Source: Symbiodinium natans | Taxonomy: Eukaryota; Sar; Dinophyceae; Suessiales; Symbiodiniaceae | Direction: 5' to 3' | Assembly (NCBI GenBank): GCA_905221605.1 | Contig: CAJNDS010000613.1 | Span: 785,894 to 849,893, forward strand | DNA: 64,000 bases | Shown here: positions 1 to 9,619 of the stretch, in pieces | Numbering within the stretch: the first letter of the stretch is position 1 | Layout of the letters: every line of letters starts with the position of its first letter | Program-made: the position numbers and the translations under genes | Notes under the pieces: generated by a model | Database searches by the model: none | Told to the model about the DNA's origin: nothing | The model's input: the letters and a program-made list of their open reading frames with translations, nothing else

Positions 1-302
1 CACTTTGGCCATAAATGAAAGCTAGTGCATCGACGCACGGCCTCAAAGTATGCTGTGCGGTATGCCGCTCTCGGCGCAATTACTCTTGGAGCTTTCTGTG
101 TGCAGGCTGCCTCCGATGCAATGCTCCGATCTGTGCATCAGGGGATTGGAAGGTATTGGCCCTGGCCATGTTTTTGCGGCACTGCTTTTGCTGTGAGAGG
201 ACTCACTTTAGTATAAGGTCACTGGCCGAGATTCATAAGCTGGAGATGGAGGCTGTGGCCCCCACAAGCTTAGCGGGGTGGGGGTGAAGATTTTGTTCCA
301 GG

Positions 303-359
<57 letters not shown>

Positions 360-1430
360 TGCGCCTTTGCATCTTAGATGTTGCAGGCTGAAGCTTCGAT
401 GGCCCAAATCGTTCAGAGCGAGGCAACTTGGGGTCTCAGCAATTGAGTTGATCTTGGAACATCTTGCAACCATAAGTCTGACGTCGTGAGGCATGTCGTA
501 GTACTCGAGTGCTGAGCATCCCGAACCCTTCCACTGTTTACACCGAAGACTGATGATAACACTTTTATGCATCTCGAAACTTAGAATGGCTCTTAGCATC
601 CTCTCTTCATGGGATTCCTTGCGGCTGTGAGCGAGGAAGCTGAATTGGCTGAGTTGGGAGTGTCAGCGTCTGCATGTTTGCAGTGCGCCGAAGTGGATTC
701 CTACAAATGCAGCAATTACTTGCGCGCGCGCTCTTCCGACATTTGCAATTTGTGAAACACTGCGGCGCCGCTGAATGTTGAGCTAGAAAATGAACAAGGA
801 CCAGAGATTAGTGAAGGAGCGACTGGGCCACACCACGAGGTGACCTCACAGCATGGAAAGCTTTGGCCCATGGTCAGCCGGAATTTTTCCCACTCCCTCC
901 CATCAGGTGGCCTACTTGTATAGTGCCTGTTGCCCTTCGACCTACACTGACCTACCTGCTTGGAGACACTGCTCTTTGAGTTGGCATATCACACTTTGAA
1001 CCATGGCTGCGCACGACAATGTGTGACACAAGCAAACAGAAGACAGACTTGCCGTCGATTTCAAAATGAGTGTTTATGGGAGCCTTGGCATTCACTGGTT
1101 CAATCCGGCCCGGTGTGTCTGCAATCCTGTCCACGGCCCGAAAGAGCAAGGAGGGTCAAGGATGGGGTCACGGAGCACAATGTGCAGATGGGCGAGCCTC
1201 TAGGGGGTCACAGCAACAGGCGAACCATAGATGGCAGGGGAGGGAGCCTAGGAACCGAAAGAAAGATCTGGGGACGTTTTAACATTGCGTGTCGCAGGGT
1301 CACGATGACGGCCGGTTTGAAATGGAGCTGTTGAGAACTTTGCATGGTTGGTTCCTCTCGGCTTGCCTGTGCCTCACGTTGATGCTTAGCGTTGTAGTTG
1401 CTCGTGTAACACTGAGCACCACGAGTTGAC
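1..1430. other. No confident gene; GT microsatellite inside
   Basis: I find no reading frame here that looks like protein. The only clear object is the GT dinucleotide run at about 304-354. Intron or intergenic sequence is likely. Confidence 0.5.
304..354. repeat. (GT)n microsatellite
   Basis: About 25 uninterrupted GT units. The apparent poly-Cys/Val and poly-Thr/His frames across it are artefacts of the repeat. Confidence 0.95.
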
Positions 1431-1481
1431 CCAAACCCTAAACCCTAAACCCTGAACCCTGAACCCTAAACCCTAAGCCCT
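1431..1481. repeat. Telomere-like array, C-rich
   Basis: About seven CCCTAAA units with CCCTGAA variants. It ends eight bases before a candidate splice acceptor (CCACCAG) and exon, so it probably lies inside an intron. Confidence 0.9.
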
Positions 1482-1489
1482 GCCACCAG

Positions 1490-1554
1490 GTCAATCGTGC
1501 CATGGAGATTGCAGACGCCCGCATGGATCTTGTGCGGCAATCTGCGCAGGCCAG
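1490..1554 (+). CDS. Exon-like piece 1 of an unrecognised split gene
   Basis: After CCACCAG the sequence reads NRAMEIADARMDLVRQSAQ, a charged, helix-type peptide with no resemblance to the repeats beside it. A GT donor is possible at 1555; a GC donor at 1550 would give exactly 20 codons. The frame is open to a stop at 1622. The same strand carries two further pieces at 1625 and 1735, which suggests one gene with introns of about 40-75 bp. The family is not recognised; a coiled-coil protein is possible. A long minus-strand frame also covers 1438-1869, so the strand is not certain. Confidence 0.4.
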
Positions 1555-1624
1555 GTTGGCACTGGGGATGTCCACACCCCGTAGCTTCACCTGCCACGTT
1601 GAACGTAGATCCTGTTGCTTATAG

Positions 1625-1697
1625 AGGCCATGGAGCGCCGCGTCTCTGACACAGTGGAGGCTAGGATGGGCAGCTGGCACACTGGCGCGCTGCAGAA
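1625..1697 (+). CDS. Exon-like piece 2 of the same split gene
   Basis: It follows a TTATAG acceptor and reads AMERRVSDTVEARMG then SWHTGALQKL before a possible GT donor at 1698. The composition is polar and helical, like piece 1. No family is recognised. The boundaries are judged from short splice-like motifs only. Confidence 0.4.
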
Positions 1698-1734
1698 GTT
1701 GTAAGCGCTTGAGAGGTCTTGAGCCCTGCCTCAG

Positions 1735-1771
1735 GTGCTCCTGTCTTTGCTGAAGTACTTCCGCTCGAAAG
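1735..1771 (+). CDS. Exon-like piece 3 of the same split gene
   Basis: It follows CTGCCTCAG and reads VLLSLLKYFRSK up to AAAG/GTAGCT. Only about 37 bp, so the support is the peptide composition plus a matching acceptor and donor. No later piece could be joined with confidence before 2326. Confidence 0.35.
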
Positions 1772-2077
1772 GTAGCTATGGAGAGCATGTGGTGCCCTTC
1801 TAAGAAACCGTTGGAATGCAGAACAGAGGCCACTCGCTGTTGTTCATGTCCATTGCAGTACGTTGACACATGTTGAATTTGACTGTCATGATATTCCCTT
1901 GAGCTGCAGGATCTTTAAACCTTAGATTGCAGTCCTGTGCAGTTTCGGAAACTGAGAGATTCCGAGATATTCCCGCTTTGCCTGCGCTTTGCCCAGGCCA
2001 CCGCGCGCGCACGGCCACGCCAAGGCCCCACAGAGGCATCGGTTTTGCCTGACATCCACCATGCTCGTTCCCGGTAC

Positions 2078-2185
2078 TCTAAACCCTGAACCTTAAACCC
2101 TAAACCCCTGAACCCTAAACCCCTAAACCCCTAAACCCCCAAACCCCTAAACCCCTAAACCCTAAACCTAAATCCCTAAACCCCA
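2078..2185. repeat. Telomere-like array, C-rich, mixed 7- and 8-base units
   Basis: CCCTAAA units mixed with CCCCTAAA units and a few point variants. The 8-base form dominates in the middle. Confidence 0.9.
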
Positions 2186-2325
2186 AGAGGCAGTAAGAGT
2201 TGAGATGGACGCAATGCAGGTTAAAGCATCCCATGCGGTTCATATCCAGGTCAACATACGCACAAGCCTCCTTCCGACACATCGGCTCATTGTTAAACGT
2301 TTTGTTTACTTGCTCCAAAGTTTAG

Positions 2326-2700
2326 ACGAACGAGGAGCGCCGCAATCTCAAAATGCGACGCAGATTGCAGGACATGGCAGAAAGACTCATATCGTTGCAG
2401 GATGCCTCGCGGCCTCTTCCTGTCATCTGCGAAGTCGGCAAGGCCGAGAGGGAGATCAGAAGCCACTTAAGGTGCTACAATATGGCACAAAGACTTGTCA
2501 AGTATGAGGTGAAGACCGCCCAGCCACAGATACCAGAGGAGCCAGAGGAAGGTAGCGGTGCGGTCCCCATCAAGAGCTCCTTGTGCAACAAGGAGTGCAG
2601 CTTTCACTGCTTCCTGGCCGACTGTCACTGTGACGTCGCTATGAGGCTTGCCCAACCCCGCCGAGCCATGGCTCGCAGAGGCCAAAAGAAGACTGCACAA
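2326..2700 (+). CDS. Exon-like open frame, unrecognised polar protein
   Basis: After TTTAG at 2321-2325 the frame reads TNEERRNLKMRRRLQDMAER, then continues open through a Glu/Pro stretch (PQIPEEPEEG, about 2527-2550) and a Cys-rich stretch with CNKECSFHCF and CHC near 2586-2635. The first 30 residues are strongly coiled-coil-like. The frame stays open to 3126, but beyond about 2700 it runs through GT repeats and no longer looks like protein. A stop (TAG, 2323) lies directly upstream, so this is an internal exon and not a start. It may belong with the pieces at 1490-1771. The family is not recognised. Confidence 0.4.
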
Positions 2701-3506
2701 CAGAAGGGACTATCTGCTGCGTGTGTGTGTGTGTGGTGTATATGTAAGATGTATTCTGAACCGTTTTGCGAGGAAACGCGCCCGCTGCTCAATGGGAGGC
2801 CTTGCCTTGGCTCCGTGCGTAGGGGCATGGCTTGGGGGAGTTTCATTTTGCGAGGTGTTCATGTGCGGATCGATGCCTGTTTTGCATACGTACCGAACGA
2901 AGAACGGAGGCGTTTGCTCATTCCACGGCGGCGGGCGGTTCCCGAGGCTACCCGTATCTCAGCAGGGCATTGCGTGATAATGCATGTTGGGATGCTTCTG
3001 CCCGGGTGTGTGTGTGTGTGTGTGGTCAGGGTGGGCAAGATGACTCGGCAAGTCGCAGCCCATCACCCAGGGTTTGCAACCAGCCTGCCAGACTTCATTA
3101 ATCTTCATTACCCAGTTGCCGGATGATCCACCGCCGGCAGGTTCGAGCAGTGCTTCCAGCAGCAGGGAGGAGCCGAGGGAGGTGTGTCTGTACTCGCTTG
3201 CACCTTCTTGACAATTTGTGCCCTTGCCGCTCGTGCATTTTTGCGGCAAATCTTCGGCAGCCAGGCTAACCCTGAGAAAACCAGCTCGGCTGACCCCGCG
3301 AATGAAGGCACCGGTATGCCGCTTCGGTTTCAGAATGTCCTCGCTCTGATTTACCATGCAACTGGTAGCAGGAGTGGGGAGTGAGTCTTCGGAATCACAG
3401 TTTTTTGCTTAAGCTTTATCTGCATCTTAATGGAACGATCGTGGTGTGGGAAGCTACGTGCGAGATGAGTTGGGATTTTGCCAAGAGTATATGATGTGAG
3501 CAACAC

Positions 3507-3582
3507 ACCCTAAACCTTGAAACCCTAAAACCCTAGAGCCCTAACCAGCCTGACCCCCTAAACCCCCTAAACTCCACAACCC
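3507..3582. repeat. Degenerate telomere-like array, C-rich
   Basis: CCCTAAA, CCCTAAAA and CCCCCTAAA units separated by short diverged spacers. A C-homopolymer follows at 3580-3593, leading to an exon-like piece. Confidence 0.8.
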
Positions 3583-3597
3583 CCCCCCCCCCCTAAG

Positions 3598-3663
3598 TTG
3601 CGAAACGAACTCCTCTTCCTTAAGCTCTGTCGGGAGGCCATCAGCCGAACCAGAGTGCCCCAG
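3598..3663 (+). CDS. Exon-like piece after telomere-like array
   Basis: After CCTAAG the sequence reads LRNELLFLKLCREAISRTR then VPQ and reaches CAG/GG at 3663. The peptide is a regular amphipathic helix. Downstream the frame closes within about ten codons, before a C/A homopolymer (3711-3739). No family recognised. The acceptor lies only five bases after the end of the C-run. Confidence 0.4.
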
Positions 3664-5070
3664 GGCCAAGGCAGGAGCTGCCTTTTTTGAGCTGCCCGTT
3701 GAACTCGACCCCCCCCCCCCCCCCCCAAAAAAAAAAAAATGAAACTGAGATGCGACTAGATCTTATGGGTATGAAAGAATCAGAGTTGCTTTTGACAACA
3801 TATACTACACGGCATATATTCTGACAACCATCATGTTGTGCTACTTGATTCAATTCTATCCCCGCACCCAAATGCGGAGCCGCTTCTACTCATTGGCACA
3901 CCCTGCGTTACTCCTTACAACTTCTTGTTGCTCCTACTACTGCTCTGTCCGGAGGACTCCCTCTACACAGTCCGAAGCAGCCTGGAGTCGCGGTGGTGTT
4001 TGCCTGGAGCCTATGCCGATGCAGAGATGTGGGTAAGTTGATATCACGGCCTCCTGGCCATGCGAATTGAACTCCCATGCTGCCGCTTTGAACTTTGAAC
4101 ATCTCAAGGGCTCTCCATTTCTGGAGGGCCTTTGAAAAAGGGAAAGTCGTGCATAGTGGTTTTGGGCCCCTGGCCCTGGGTGCAGACTGCGTGAACTGCG
4201 AGTGACGGATCGTGCTCCCAGGTGTCCCTCGTGCCATGATGGAGCGGCACCCGCTCTTTGCAACACGCCTCTGCTACAGGCCGCGTGCAGAGCATTATGC
4301 TCCACGTCCAAATAGTGGAAGGCTTTATGGGTGGCCTGTGCTCCCGTGAGCCAGAGAGAAGAAAACTGCGACCCGGTGGTGCTCATGATGTCTGCTTTCA
4401 GGGACGGCGGGGCGACCCGGTAACGTTCACGGTTCGCTTCTGGGCGGGGTGACCCACTCATGCACTTGGTACTGGCTTCCGTAGGCGGTAGTAGAGTTCG
4501 TCTCCCAAGCTGCGCATTTCAAGTATACAATACCTTGGAAACACCCACCATCCTCATCTGCGACATTCTGCGATGAAATGTGCAGGTCCGAGGACTTCTT
4601 CTTTTCATGGGCATCCAGTGCAGATTTTCGTGCTGAGGCAGAATCCAGATCCCAGCTTTGCAGCGCTTTGAGCTGCATGCATGGGGAGCGCGCAATCTGC
4701 CAGGCAGATGCCTTGCGGCAGTGGCGCCGAACGATGACACTCAGCGCCGAGCGTAGCGGTGTCACTGGAGGCGAAAATGGAGTGACATGAAGTAGCAGGA
4801 AGTGACCATGCGGCCGTGGCATGCCATTGCATTGAGTCCATACATGCCTTGTCAGCTTCGCCCTCCACAAGTCACGCCGAGCCGGAAGAGGCTGGCCCAG
4901 AAGACTGTGGGGAGACACGATTAAAACAGGTTTGATGGCGGCCAGTGGTCTTTCTTCTGCCTCGGAATAAGCTTGCCGCGTCTTTCTTAGATCCGTGAGT
5001 TTTCACTATACTTGACCGAAAGAGTTAAGTAAAACTCCCGGCCTCGTGAAAACATGTAACCGTGCCGGCA
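3664..5070. other. No confident gene
   Basis: Contains C15/A13 homopolymers at 3711-3739. Several overlapping frames on both strands cover 3937-4918, but none shows a recognisable motif or clean splice signals. Probably intronic. Confidence 0.4.
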
Positions 5071-5144
5071 GGATGCACAAGGGTTCGCGGAAGAGCTATC
5101 TCTCCGCGGAACCTGCGCGGAAGCGTGGCTTTGAAGCGAAGTAA
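5071..5144 (+). CDS. Possible terminal exon
   Basis: After GTGCCGGCAG the frame reads MHKGSRKSYLSAEPARKRGF then EAK and stops at TAA 5142-5144. Lys/Arg-rich C-terminal tail. The upstream exons of the gene could not be placed. Confidence 0.35.
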
Positions 5145-5739
5145 ACATCACTGCGTGCTGCCGGTTCTACGATGTTCTGCGTTCAAGCAGCCAAACCAGA
5201 GCACGGCAATTTCCAAGCGGCACATCAAACACAGTAACTTTAGCAAGTCCCTCTCAGATCCACCCGATCGTTTGTTCATTGTGTTGAAGCACACGCAGTG
5301 TGTGTAGGCACAAGCACACAGCGTCGACCGCCGAAGCCGTGTCGACGCTCCAGCCGCCCAAGCCTCCCCTGCGCCGGCCCTGAGTCGGCGGACTGCGCCT
5401 CCTGTGCGCATACCGGCGCGAGTCGCAAGAATCCCGCCGTTTCGGCACTTGTGGCTTCTAGCTTTCTCCCTGCAACCTCAAACGGCCCCGGATGAGTGAG
5501 TCCCTGAACCACGAGTCGAAGCGTCGCAGTACTGCGTGCACCAGTCCCAAGCGGCAAAAAGTGATTGGTGCAACGTGCGCACCAAAAAGGACAACTGGCA
5601 AATGGTGAGCCTTAAATAAGAGGGTCCAGGTTTTGTGTCGTTTGTGTCGCACTTCTCATTTAATTTAGGGATCATGGGATTTAGAGTTGGGGCTTGGGCA
5701 CGCTAAGCCCATCCAAGCCCTGAACGTCAGCCCCGACCC
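5145..5739. other. No confident gene
   Basis: GC-rich stretch with overlapping frames on both strands at 5250-5560 and no recognisable motif. Confidence 0.3.
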
Positions 5740-5780
5740 CTAAATTCTGCCAGACTGTCAGAAGACGACGCACGGACCAG

Positions 5781-5857
5781 GTTTAGGGTTTAGGGTTTAG
5801 GGTTTAGCACTTCTTTCAAGCGCTTGTCAGCTGGTGCCCAGAATTTCTCTGTCACAG
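5781..5857 (+). other. Candidate GT-AG mini-intron made partly of TTTAGGG units
   Basis: GGACCAG/GTTTAGGG opens the segment and TCTGTCACAG closes it (77 bp). The first 27 bases are nearly four TTTAGGG units. The sequences on either side can both be read as protein. Confidence 0.4.
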
Positions 5858-5917
5858 GCTCGGCCACATGGGTCTGGATTTATTGGAACGGAAGCTTGGC
5901 TTGATCGAGCATCGCAG
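5858..5917 (+). CDS. Exon-like 60-bp island between telomere-like arrays
   Basis: Bounded by CACAG on the left and CGCAG/GA on the right. Two frames are open. One reads LGHMGLDLLERKLGLIEHR, a helix-like peptide. The other (ARPHGSGFIGTEAWLDRASQ) keeps phase 0 with the next piece. The true frame is unresolved. The reverse strand also reads a plausible peptide (EPVTEKFWAPADKRLKE), so the strand is not certain. No family recognised. Confidence 0.35.
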
Positions 5918-5925
5918 GAACATTC

Positions 5926-5997
5926 AACCCTGAACCGTAAACCCTAAACCCTGAACCCTAAACCCTAAACCCTAAACCCCAAACCCTAAACCCTAAA
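5926..5997. repeat. Telomere-like array, C-rich
   Basis: About ten CCCTAAA units with one CCCTGAA and one CCCCAAA variant. It lies inside a candidate GA-AG intron (5918-6005). Confidence 0.9.
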
Positions 5998-6005
5998 AGT
6001 ATAAG

Positions 6006-6098
6006 TTGCACAGAGAGCTCAAGAGAGCCTCGGAGCAGCAGAGGGCGAGGAGGCACGATGCACTGCCGGTTCTTTCCCCAACCTCATAGCTTTGCTAC
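6006..6098 (+). CDS. Exon-like piece, basic coiled-coil peptide with stop
   Basis: After GTATAAG the frame reads LHRELKRASEQQRARRHDAL then PVLSPTS and ends at TAG near 6090. It is Arg/Lys/Glu-rich and helical. It fits phase 0 with the 60-bp island upstream if the GA-AG intron is real. The C-rich array lies before it and the TTTTAGGG array after it. Confidence 0.4.
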
Positions 6099-6135
6099 AG
6101 GTGGGGTCGAAGGCTCCTGCCGAACTATATGTGTG

Positions 6136-6310
6136 TAGGGTTTTAGGGTTTTAGGGTTTTAGGGTTTTAGGGTTTTAGGGTTTTAGGGTTTTAGGGTTTT
6201 AGGGTTTTAGGGTTTTAGGGTTTTAGGGTTTTCGGGTTTTAGGGTTTTAGGGTTTTGGGGTTTTAGTAGGTTTTTTTAGGGTTTAATTAGGGTTTAATTA
6301 GGGTTTAGGG
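6136..6310. repeat. TTTTAGGG array (8-base telomere-type unit)
   Basis: Fifteen consecutive 8-base units from 6141 to 6260, thirteen of them exactly TTTTAGGG (the Chlamydomonas-type telomere unit). It then decays into TTTTTTTAGGG and two TTTAATTAGGG units, and ends with a single TTTAGGG. Confidence 0.95.
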
Positions 6311-7194
6311 ATATGCATATCCGTTCACAACAATGTCATGCGGAAACAGAGATTCACACAACAAAACCCTGTCGTCGCGCCCATGAGGAAAGCTCGGAGG
6401 ACACTGGCAGATCCAACCCATCTTCGGATGCTGATTGAAAGCTGTTTCGTTGAAAGCTTCCCAGGTTCTGTCCAAAGTTGTATTCCAGCGCGATACACAA
6501 TGAATGCATTTCATGAGATGGCTTTCTGCCAGACCCTGGAGAAGCGGACAAGTTATCTCCTGTTTCATCCCGTGGACCTTAGTTAAACCAAAGGTTCAAG
6601 GGATTTAGAGCTCAAAGTGCTGCACGAGCATGCGTCGGGCACTCCGGGTGGAGTGCCCCCGCACATAACACATGCAATGAAACTCATACTCACCAATTGT
6701 CAAGCGTGTTTAAGGATGCTTTATAGACACTTGTCGCGCATTTTCCTGAGGAGGTTGAACTGGTTTCTTGCAGCATGTCGAACACATCTGCCCCCGAAAC
6801 ATCCGAACCTTAGAACCCCCCCACAGACTGTGGACACGCTAGAAGAAGGAAAAGTTATTGTTGACCACTGTAGTACTCAGTACATCGACTCAGATTGCAA
6901 GACCAGGAGCACGCTGCACATGAGTCACAAGCACTCCGCATGTGCCAAGCTGCCCAAGGAGCATTCCCTCGGATCAAAGAAAAGACGAGAACAACAGACA
7001 GGCAGGTATGAAAGGCAACATGAAGGACTGCAAGCGGAAGTGCTCGGCCTAGCATCTGATGAGCTCACGTTGTTTGGCCCCGATCGAGGCTTGGTTTGGG
7101 CAGCGCATTCCCCCTTGCCACCCTTGCAATATCGCCCTCCAAGATTGCGTCAGGGTTGCAATCGAGCCGAGCCAAGAGGTGTAGGGGATGTTCA
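6311..7194. other. 5' region of the first PPR gene; no confident separate gene
   Basis: A 193-codon frame (6617-7198) has mixed composition and no motif. The frame of the PPR gene is open upstream to 7096, but without an ATG before 7195. Confidence 0.4.
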
Positions 7195-9360
7195 ATGATC
7201 TCGGATACGTCGCCCATGGAGCAGTTCAGAGCTGATGGTAGACAGGCTGCAAAGTTCATTCGAAGCTTCCAGGGGCGCCCTGAAGCCTTGCCGTCAATCC
7301 TGCGACGGCTGGACGATGCGAATGTTGAGCTCTCAGCCTGGCATTACAACATGGCAATATCAAAGTGCCGAGGTGCAGACTCGTGGCCATTTGTCTTCGA
7401 GATCTTGGAGGACATGACTCGCGTTCAGTCGCCAGATATTGTCAGCTATACCAGCGCCATCGCTGCGTGTGGCAGAGGCGGGCAGTGGCAGCTAGCGTTG
7501 CAGCTTCTGTGCTTGCTTCCGGCCCGAAGCATCATGCCAAATGTCATCACCTTCAACAGCACCATCAACGCGGCGGAGAAGGCAGGAGAGTGGCAGGTGG
7601 CGCTTGAATTGCTCTCAGGCATGGAGGCATCGGCTGTGGTGCCAAACTTGATCAGCTACAACAGTGCCATCAGCGCCTGCCACAAAGGCAGGCAGTGGTA
7701 CTTCGCACTTTGCTTTCTACAGCTAATGCCAAGCTGGAGCGTGTGGCCGGACGCCATTAGCTACAACGGTGCGATAAGCGCATGTGGCCATGGGGAACAT
7801 TGGCACGTCGGGCTAAACCTCCTCTGTGGCATGCCCTTGGCTGGCATCGTACCCGACGTGATCTCATATAGCAGTGCCATCCGAGCCTGTGGCAACTGCG
7901 CGAAGTGGCAGATCGCGGTGCAGCTACTAGAGGACATGTTTTCGGAGAAGATTCCGCCCAACTTGATAACTTACAACAGCATGATGCTCGCGTGTGAGAA
8001 ATCACGGCAATGGCAACTGGCACTATGCTTGATGGACCATCTGGAAACCGGCACAACGGCTCCAGACAAGATCTCATACTGCTGTGCCATCAGCGCTTGC
8101 GTCCACTGGCAAGCTGCTCTACGACTGTTCTCCAAAATGGTTGCAGACACGGTCAGGGCAGACATTCTTTGTGTCAGTGCCGTCATCAGCGTGTGCAAGC
8201 AGAACAGGAACTGGGCAGCGGCCCTTTGGACATTCCGTGAGGCCGGTGCGTGCGCACCCGGCCTCGATGCCAGGCTGTACAATAGCATGTGTAGTGCTTG
8301 TGACGTGAGTGGAGGCTGGCAAACCGGCCTAAACCTCCTCAAGGATCACGTTCATCACGTTCACCACATCCGGCCGGATGTTATTACCTACAATAGCATC
8401 TTGGGGGGTTGCGTGCCGTACTCGAAGTGGCCATCCTCCTGTGAGCTTCTGTCAGAGATGCGTGCAGCTGTCCTTCAACCGGACATCATCACTTCCAACA
8501 GTGCGATCGCTTCATGCACCGACTGGGAAGTTGCACTTCACCTGCTGTGTTCAGCCGAAGCAGCCAGAACTGCGCCTGATGTCATCTCCTACGGCAGCCT
8601 CATGGTGACATGCTACGACTGGCAAATCATGCTGCAATTGCTGCATGGAATCCAGGAATCCAGGCTTCAACCCAACGTGATCACATACAACAGTGCCATC
8701 GGCATGTGTGAAAAGACTGGTCGATGGGCACTGGCAGTATTCTTGCTGAAGGAAATGCCTTCCAAGCACTTGGTGCCGGATGCAGCTACCTGCAGCAGCG
8801 TTATCACTGCATGTGGGAAGGCCGCACAGTGGCAAGCTGCTGTTCTCCTACTGGCTGGGATGCCTGCAGCGCGGATACAGCGCAATGCCATTACGCTGAG
8901 TAGTGCCATCAGTGCCTGTGCTGAGTTGGGTCGCTGGCCTCTTGCTCTCCAACTTCTTCGAGACATGTTGCAAGATACAATCCGCCCTGAAGTTATCACT
9001 TACAACAGCACAATCACTGCATGCGAGAGAGCAGGCTGCTGGGATATTGCAGTCCTGCTTCTATCTTGTATGCGCCAAGACCAGACAGCGCCAAACATCA
9101 TCAGCTATTGTGGCATCATCGCCGCTTGCGACAGGGGAAGTGAGTGGCAACTGGCGTGCCAACTTCTTGGGGACTCCTGGGCAAGAAGAGTGTCTGTGAC
9201 TTCCATAGCGTACAATAGCACAATTAATGCATGTGAAAAGTCGCTCCAGCCGAAGCTGGCACCGTGGCTGATTGGTAGCCTTCAAGCGGACTGCGTGCAG
9301 GGGCATGCAGGATGCGAGGAAGTCTTCAAAAGATGTTCGATGGTCAGCTATCTCAGCTGA
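7195..9360 (+). CDS. P-type PPR protein 1, 721 aa
   Basis: RNA-binding protein of the pentatricopeptide family. About 19 tandem repeats of roughly 35 residues fill residues 60-700. Each has the pattern V-I-S/T-Y-N-S-A-I-S-A-C and then QW..AL..L..M. Several repeats are shortened to about 32 residues (for example near 8080, 8520 and 8600). The family works mainly in mitochondria and plastids in RNA cleavage, stabilisation or editing. The first ATG is at 7195; 7216 is an alternative. No catalytic DYW, SMR or RNase domain is present. The N-terminus has no obvious transit peptide. It begins with a short helical module and a half repeat (AWHYNMAISKCRGADSW) shared with PPR genes 5 and 7. Intronless. 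A second PPR gene follows 259 bp downstream on the same strand. Confidence 0.93.
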   Translation: MISDTSPMEQFRADGRQAAKFIRSFQGRPEALPSILRRLDDANVELSAWHYNMAISKCRGADSWPFVFEILEDMTRVQSPDIVSYTSAIAACGRGGQWQLALQLLCLLPARSIMPNVITFNSTINAAEKAGEWQVALELLSGMEASAVVPNLISYNSAISACHKGRQWYFALCFLQLMPSWSVWPDAISYNGAISACGHGEHWHVGLNLLCGMPLAGIVPDVISYSSAIRACGNCAKWQIAVQLLEDMFSEKIPPNLITYNSMMLACEKSRQWQLALCLMDHLETGTTAPDKISYCCAISACVHWQAALRLFSKMVADTVRADILCVSAVISVCKQNRNWAAALWTFREAGACAPGLDARLYNSMCSACDVSGGWQTGLNLLKDHVHHVHHIRPDVITYNSILGGCVPYSKWPSSCELLSEMRAAVLQPDIITSNSAIASCTDWEVALHLLCSAEAARTAPDVISYGSLMVTCYDWQIMLQLLHGIQESRLQPNVITYNSAIGMCEKTGRWALAVFLLKEMPSKHLVPDAATCSSVITACGKAAQWQAAVLLLAGMPAARIQRNAITLSSAISACAELGRWPLALQLLRDMLQDTIRPEVITYNSTITACERAGCWDIAVLLLSCMRQDQTAPNIISYCGIIAACDRGSEWQLACQLLGDSWARRVSVTSIAYNSTINACEKSLQPKLAPWLIGSLQADCVQGHAGCEEVFKRCSMVSYLS

Positions 9361-9392
9361 CCAAGATAGCCCTGGATCGGTGTAGCAGGTTT

Positions 9393-9409
9393 CATTTTGC
9401 TCATGCAAG
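9393..9409 (+). other. Weak spliced-leader-like relic
   Basis: CATTTTGCTCATGCAAG resembles the 3' end of the dinoflagellate spliced leader (CATTTTGGCTCAAG) with one lost base and an insertion. It lies 211 bp upstream of PPR gene 2. It may be chance. Confidence 0.2.
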
Positions 9410-9619
9410 CATACAGGGGCAACGATGCTTGAAGAATCTCTTCATTCGGAGCAGCCTATCAGTAGAGGGAGGTGCAGTGAGCCAGATCAGCGAGTCGCTC
9501 CGAAGGTTAGGGCCATTCAGAAACCGGCAGTAGCCACCACTCTGATAGGTCCGGAGTATGCTAACCTTGGATCTATGCATCCTCAGCTGTCATGCTCCCA
9601 GGTAGTGTAGCTTCCCATC

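Noticed and set aside
304-354. CRISPR-like or other spaced repeats
   Set aside because: No repeat-spacer pattern of constant length anywhere; repeats are simple tandem runs.
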